From Chamaea fasciata (taxonomy: Eukaryota; Chordata; Aves; Passeriformes; Sylviidae), in assembly GCA_029207755.1 (NCBI GenBank), contig JARCOQ010000001.1, forward strand, positions 87,717,637 to 87,781,636: 64,000 nt of DNA, written 5' to 3'. Positions 59,543 to 64,000 of this stretch are shown here, one piece after another; the first letter of the stretch is position 1, and each line of letters starts with the position of its first letter. The notes beneath the pieces were generated by a model that saw only the letters and a program-made list of their open reading frames with translations, did no database searches and was not told the origin of the DNA. Made by a program: the position numbers and the translations under genes.

Positions 59543-62500
59543 CAGTGAGACTTGGCACATGTAAATTTTGCTGCCTGACTTCACCATCACTGATTACAGC
59601 TGACGGAGAGTTAATAAAAGAGCAAAGCTGGCTGTCAGAGCAGATTAGTGTGTGTAAAGGACAAGACAAAAGAATAATGCTGTCATTATTATTTATGGTC
59701 ATTAACTGGGTTGAGTTCACTTCTACAGTACCCTACCTGAGCAGTAAAAATGATCATCTAAACATGAAATACTACATTTAGAGCTAAAACACTATCATTT
59801 TGCCTATGCATTGGCTTGATCTCTTTTATAAGAGGTATTTGATCCTGGAATTAGCCAGACTGGGTAACACAGATTTAGATAATGTGTGTAAGAAACCCAT
59901 CAGATTTTTGACCTTACAAAGAACAGTGCTTTTCTAGTGATGGAGCAGATAAAAGCTCACTGCCTCCTTGTCGAAAACAATTGAAAGGCAGGCACTGTGG
60001 GAAGGACAAGGGAAGCCATGGTGGAACACAACAGACAGCACAATGGAGGCAGAAAAAAAATCTAACTCAAGGGAGGAAGGCGCAGCCAAGAGGCAGTAAA
60101 AATGTGAGTGTGTGGGGAGCAGGATTCTGGGCGGGAGACTCCAGTGGAGTCTTTCGTAGGGACCTGAAAAAAAGCGAGGTGATAGAGATCCATCTATCAA
60201 AGCACGGCCCTGCTTTGAGCAACAGATGAATTCCAAGACAGATACTGTGAAGGTGGTATTCTGGCTGGAAGAGAGAATAAAGATGACTGGGGGACAGGAG
60301 GAAAATCAGACGAGCAGAGGCCTAAAGCCTGAGGCAAAACAGGGTGGAACATCTCACAGAAAGCACCATTGAGGGGCATCATGAATAGAACATAGCCTTT
60401 GGGAGCCTGTGTCCAGAGGAAAGTATGGCAGTGCCAGATGCTACTGGTGTAGCAGTTGTTGCGTATCTCTGGTCAGAGTAGGTGTGGGAAGTCCTAACTG
60501 CAGGTCAGAAAGCATAACTTTCCTGATCTGGTACTCCAGAAACATTCAAAATTGCTGAGATGGTTGAAAACTTCATCAGTCCTTGCTGTCTGCCCTTATC
60601 TGCTACCTCATCTTATTTGTTCCTTTTTGTGTCTCTTAAATAAGATCCCAGGGCTTTTCATCTACAAGACCTGAGCTGAAAACACTGACAAACTCTTTTT
60701 TTGGTCCTTGTCTGGCAGGGTGATTAATTCAGCCATGACTTATTGTCAAAAAGAATGTCCATCAGATATATGCAGACTATAGGCCATGGACAGGATATCC
60801 TCTCGTGCACACCTTGAAACCCCTTCTCATCACAGGGCAGACTGGTATTCACCATGTGACTGCAGCCACTTTTGCCTGATTTTAGTCATGTACTTCATGG
60901 GCCAGGGATGGGTCAGGGTTCAACTCATCCACCGGTGACCCTTAACATTTAATCTACAGAGTAATATTTAAAAAGCTCTGACTTTTTTTGAGAAAAATTT
61001 TCTTTAACAGATTTTGATGTACAGTCTATCTATATTATTATACATACAATAACACCCTAAATTCAGAGGCTGTCTGCTTACTGTTATCCCTGAAGAAAAA
61101 TTGAAGCTTTTCCTGTCTTTTAAACTAGAGAAAATGTGATTTTTCAACACTCATTGCAATGTTGCAATTTGCGATACCTGTACTACAGATCTAAACAGAG
61201 AAACTGCAGCTGCTGATAAATGGAGTAGCACCTCAACAGGAGTTCTCAACACCAGACCCCTGTGTTGGTCTGTTCATTTATTCATTTCCAAGAGAATAAA
61301 CTGTTTATTTAGACCTAGAAGGATTATACAGCTCTACCTGTATGAAACTGTCTTTACCCTGTGCAGCTACTGTTGGTGTGGGAGAGCAGTCAGATTCACA
61401 TGACACTCTCCCCAGCGCCAGAGAGGAAGATGCCATCTTATCTTCATCAACAGGCTCCAGATATTGAGACTGCACCCTTCTAAGTAGATTGTGAGTAGGA
61501 GAACTAAGATATAACTTAATTTTTCATGTAAGCAGAATTATTCACTGTACTTCTCTTGTACCTTTGTCCTTTGGGGTAAAGAAATCCCGAGCTTTGGCAG
61601 ATTTAGTTTGGATGATATTTCTGTGCTGGTGTGTAACCAGGTTATAATCATACTTTACATTCTTATGTATTTTCTTTACTTATACTTCTAAATGACAGTG
61701 ATACCACAAATTAATATCCCTCATGCTGTAGTCAGAAACATGATGCAGTTACACAAGCTTGGCCAGTGACAGAGAACGCTCAGAGGTGACATTCACTGCC
61801 ACACCAGGAGCGGCACAGGGAGACACCAGGACACTGTAAAATATCAGTTTCTGCAGGTACTCTTTTCCCACATACTGCCTCCTTGCTGAATAGCTAAGAG
61901 GACAACACAGCTCTGGAACACCATATACTCTTTAGAAAAGGATGGAGTCATTTCATTCTTTTTGATAAAGAAGAATAGAATAGATGGCTTTCAGTAGTGC
62001 AGAGATATTATTACAAAAGATGCTCAAAGAGAAACTTGGATTCCTGTTACTTCCCAAACAATTTCCATCATCACTTACTTATACAGTTTTAATACTGAAT
62101 ATAATCTAAAGCTTGAAGAGCAATGCATCATATTTAAAATTCATTTTTTTCAGATCCAAAAGTGCTACAGGAGAAAACCTTAGTATATTGCTGATATCAA
62201 GTACTAAGCCTAACTTCAGTCCAGTCCTATCTTCCAATAGAGCATTGGCCATACTCTCTGTACTGAGCCCCAGAGGAAACCACAAGGTTTCCTTAGGTCA
62301 CCTAAGGATGAAGCAAGTAAAGGAAATACTCAATTATGTCTTCAGATATTTTGAACAATCTACCTAAACAGTTTGCTCCTGTCAGTGGAAACTGAGGAAA
62401 GATGTTTTGCCGTTTAATCTATCAAAGAGCTTTGCAAATCTGACAACAGATGATGATGGCACCCTTGAAGGTGGAGTTTCACATTTTTATGATACCTTAG

Positions 62501-63147
62501 ATCCGCAATTTAGCAAGCCAAATGAATGAATGTATTAAGAATTAGTTTTTCATATTCTTACTGCAACATTTACTAAGTTTTTTTGTGAAACCTGCCAATT
62601 TTTAATGTGTATCGACTGCACAGAAACAAATTGGAAGTGCCAAGAGACAGTCTTGTTTAGTGATAAAATATGTCTTTATAAAGTGTGACTACCCTTTAAA
62701 AGAATGCCTCAACAAGGCATTATTCAAAAGCCGTTAAAGACCATTGAACATAACTTTGGCAGACCAGTGATGGCATTCTGAAATCTTTCTCAAAGAAATT
62801 ACAAGCCTAAGGTATGAAACACACGTATGGCTAAGCACATATTATAAGACACCTTTGCAGAAACAGTATGCTCCAAAGTGTGAATTCAGTGCTGGCACTA
62901 TGTAGGCACAATGCAATACACTTAATGACTAAACCTTCATAGATCCTATGAGCAAAAGCAAATCCAGCAGTCTTTCGTCCTATGGCAATAATACATTGCT
63001 CTCTTTTCAGGGGAAAACTTTCATAACTTACCAACTACCAGACTGAATGGACATCAGCTGAGTCACCATGGCATTCATCCCTTGGTCACTTTCATTCTTC
63101 AGCCATATTTTACAAAGCAGTTTAAACTGGGTTGGGTTTGTTTGTTG

Positions 63148-63171
63148 TTTTTTTTTTTTTTAAAAAAAAAA
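63148..63171. repeat. T14A10 tract
   Basis: Fourteen T followed immediately by ten A, so the central T10/A10 is a perfect palindrome. It could form a hairpin and is expected to exclude nucleosomes. No mobile-element body is seen on either side. Confidence 0.85.
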
Positions 63172-63873
63172 CTATGACAGAGGGAAATGTAATTAACTTA
63201 TAGTTTTACAAACACATCTCAAGGCTTTTCAGTAAAATTTGGCTTCTGTGCAAGCTCACAGTACAATGACTAGACAGAGTTCTTCTTTTGAAGTTTTGTT
63301 TAAGAAAATTCTCCCAGGCTAAGACCCAGTAAGTTATAGTTTAGCCTGGAGCAAATTTTTACAACCAAGTTATAAACCCCTGGAATAGGAGTTCATAATG
63401 GAAACAGCTGCTCAACCCTCGCCATAGCGGGTGCAAGTATAATAAAAACTGCAGGAGTTCACATTAACAATGGCGTCCCCTTACACTCTTTCCTGTTACC
63501 CATCCATTAAACAAGCAACACTACTTAACAGAAGGAAAGGCAACAGGCTTTCCTCTTTTCCCTACAACCCTACTTCTTTCCCTCAATAACCAGCTAAGCA
63601 ATTTATAGGTGACAAAGAATACACTCCCCAACACCCAGGTCACTTTCAGCTGGGCATGCTTAGGGCAAGCTCTCCAACATCAACATTACACACCAGTGAC
63701 ACAACACTGTAGTGCATCCAGGCAAGTACTTAAGGATGCACAAATATTGCACATGACACATATCTGACACCCTGGTATTTGTGCTCAGCAATTCTCACTA
63801 AATCTCACCCCCAGCATAGCTCTTCATTCCTTTACCCCTCTCTGGGTGATACTTGCAGCATTTCCATACACAG

Positions 63874-64000
63874 TTCATAGAATCATAGAATAGTTTGGGT
63901 TCAAAGAGACCAAAAATATCACCTGGTTCCAACTTTGCTGCCATGGGCAGGGACACCTTCCAACAGACCAGGTTGCTCAAAGCCCAATCCAATCTGGCCT
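63874..64000 (-). mobile_element. CR1 LINE 3' end, runs off the window
   Basis: On the plus strand TTCATAGAATCATAGAATAG, TTTGGGTTCAAAGAGACC, CATGGGCAGGGACACCTTCC and ACCAGGTTGCTCAAAGCCCA are the reverse complement of the CR1 3' end. The element continues rightwards beyond 64000, so its length and truncation point are unknown. Confidence 0.93.

Larger units (their letters stand above)
53641..63873. other. Gene-free unique sequence
   Basis: About 10.2 kb with homopolymer tracts but no recognised transposon or exon. Open frames reach 143 codons (57786-58217, plus) and 135 codons (55692-56099, plus). Their translations have no domain pattern, and overlapping frames exist on other strands. Slightly GC-richer patches at 55090-55330 and 59990-60400 show no promoter or splice context I can defend. 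Confidence 0.5.

Noticed and set aside
1..64000. CRISPR arrays, phage genes, operons or bacterial defence systems
   Set aside because: The window is vertebrate: CR1 LINEs, solo LTRs, low coding density and CpG depletion. No regularly spaced repeats or dense gene clusters exist.

Overview
The window reads as intergenic or deep-intronic DNA from a bird. The diagnostic evidence is repeats rather than genes. There are six clear copies of the CR1 LINE with the characteristic 3' terminus (GGTCCCTTCCAACCC... followed by ATTCTATG-type repeats), plus one CR1 tail scrap. There are also three endogenous-retrovirus LTRs of types I know from neoavian birds. By eye the sequence is about 60% A+T and CpG-poor, with no CpG island. 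I found no convincing host protein-coding exon. Apart from the CR1 remnants, no open frame of 60 codons or more resembles a known protein, and the longest (197 codons at 37037-37630) has no recognisable domain. No rRNA, tRNA, CRISPR array, operon or other prokaryotic feature is present.

Layout. Positions 1-7670 are unique sequence with microsatellites, a G15 tract and a possible ancient amniote repeat scrap near 4845-5205. Positions 7671-8867 hold a nested insertion: a minus-strand LTR split by a later 5'-truncated CR1 (7831-8440). A nearly full-length relative of that LTR lies at 14602-15194. A long 5'-truncated CR1, carrying eroded C-terminal reverse transcriptase sequence, lies at 17284-18240. 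A 37-bp tandem repeat is at 23908-23991. A CR1 tail (29379-29610) is followed by a well preserved 540-bp solo LTR (29698-30237). That LTR has TG...CA ends, a perfect 5-bp target duplication (CCATC), a TATA-like box, an ATTAAA signal and an internally duplicated U3 block with AP-1 motifs. Two CR1 copies of different subfamilies sit head-to-tail at 48255-48947, and another CR1 runs off the right end from 63874.

The rest is repeat-poor, AT-rich DNA. Several blocks (34960-35260, 39000-39600, 40990-41310, 43880-44160, 53270-53640) have the texture of conserved non-coding elements: TAATTA cores, an octamer motif and near-perfect inverted repeats. This is inference only, because conservation cannot be seen in one genome. 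The most reasonable reading is a gene desert or large intron with possible distal regulatory elements. A candidate minus-strand polyadenylation signal at 28565-28570 is the only hint of a transcript end.

No undescribed multi-gene system was found. The best specific observations are the CR1-in-LTR nesting, the solo LTR with a tandem enhancer-like U3 duplication, and several exact palindromes that random sequence would seldom give.
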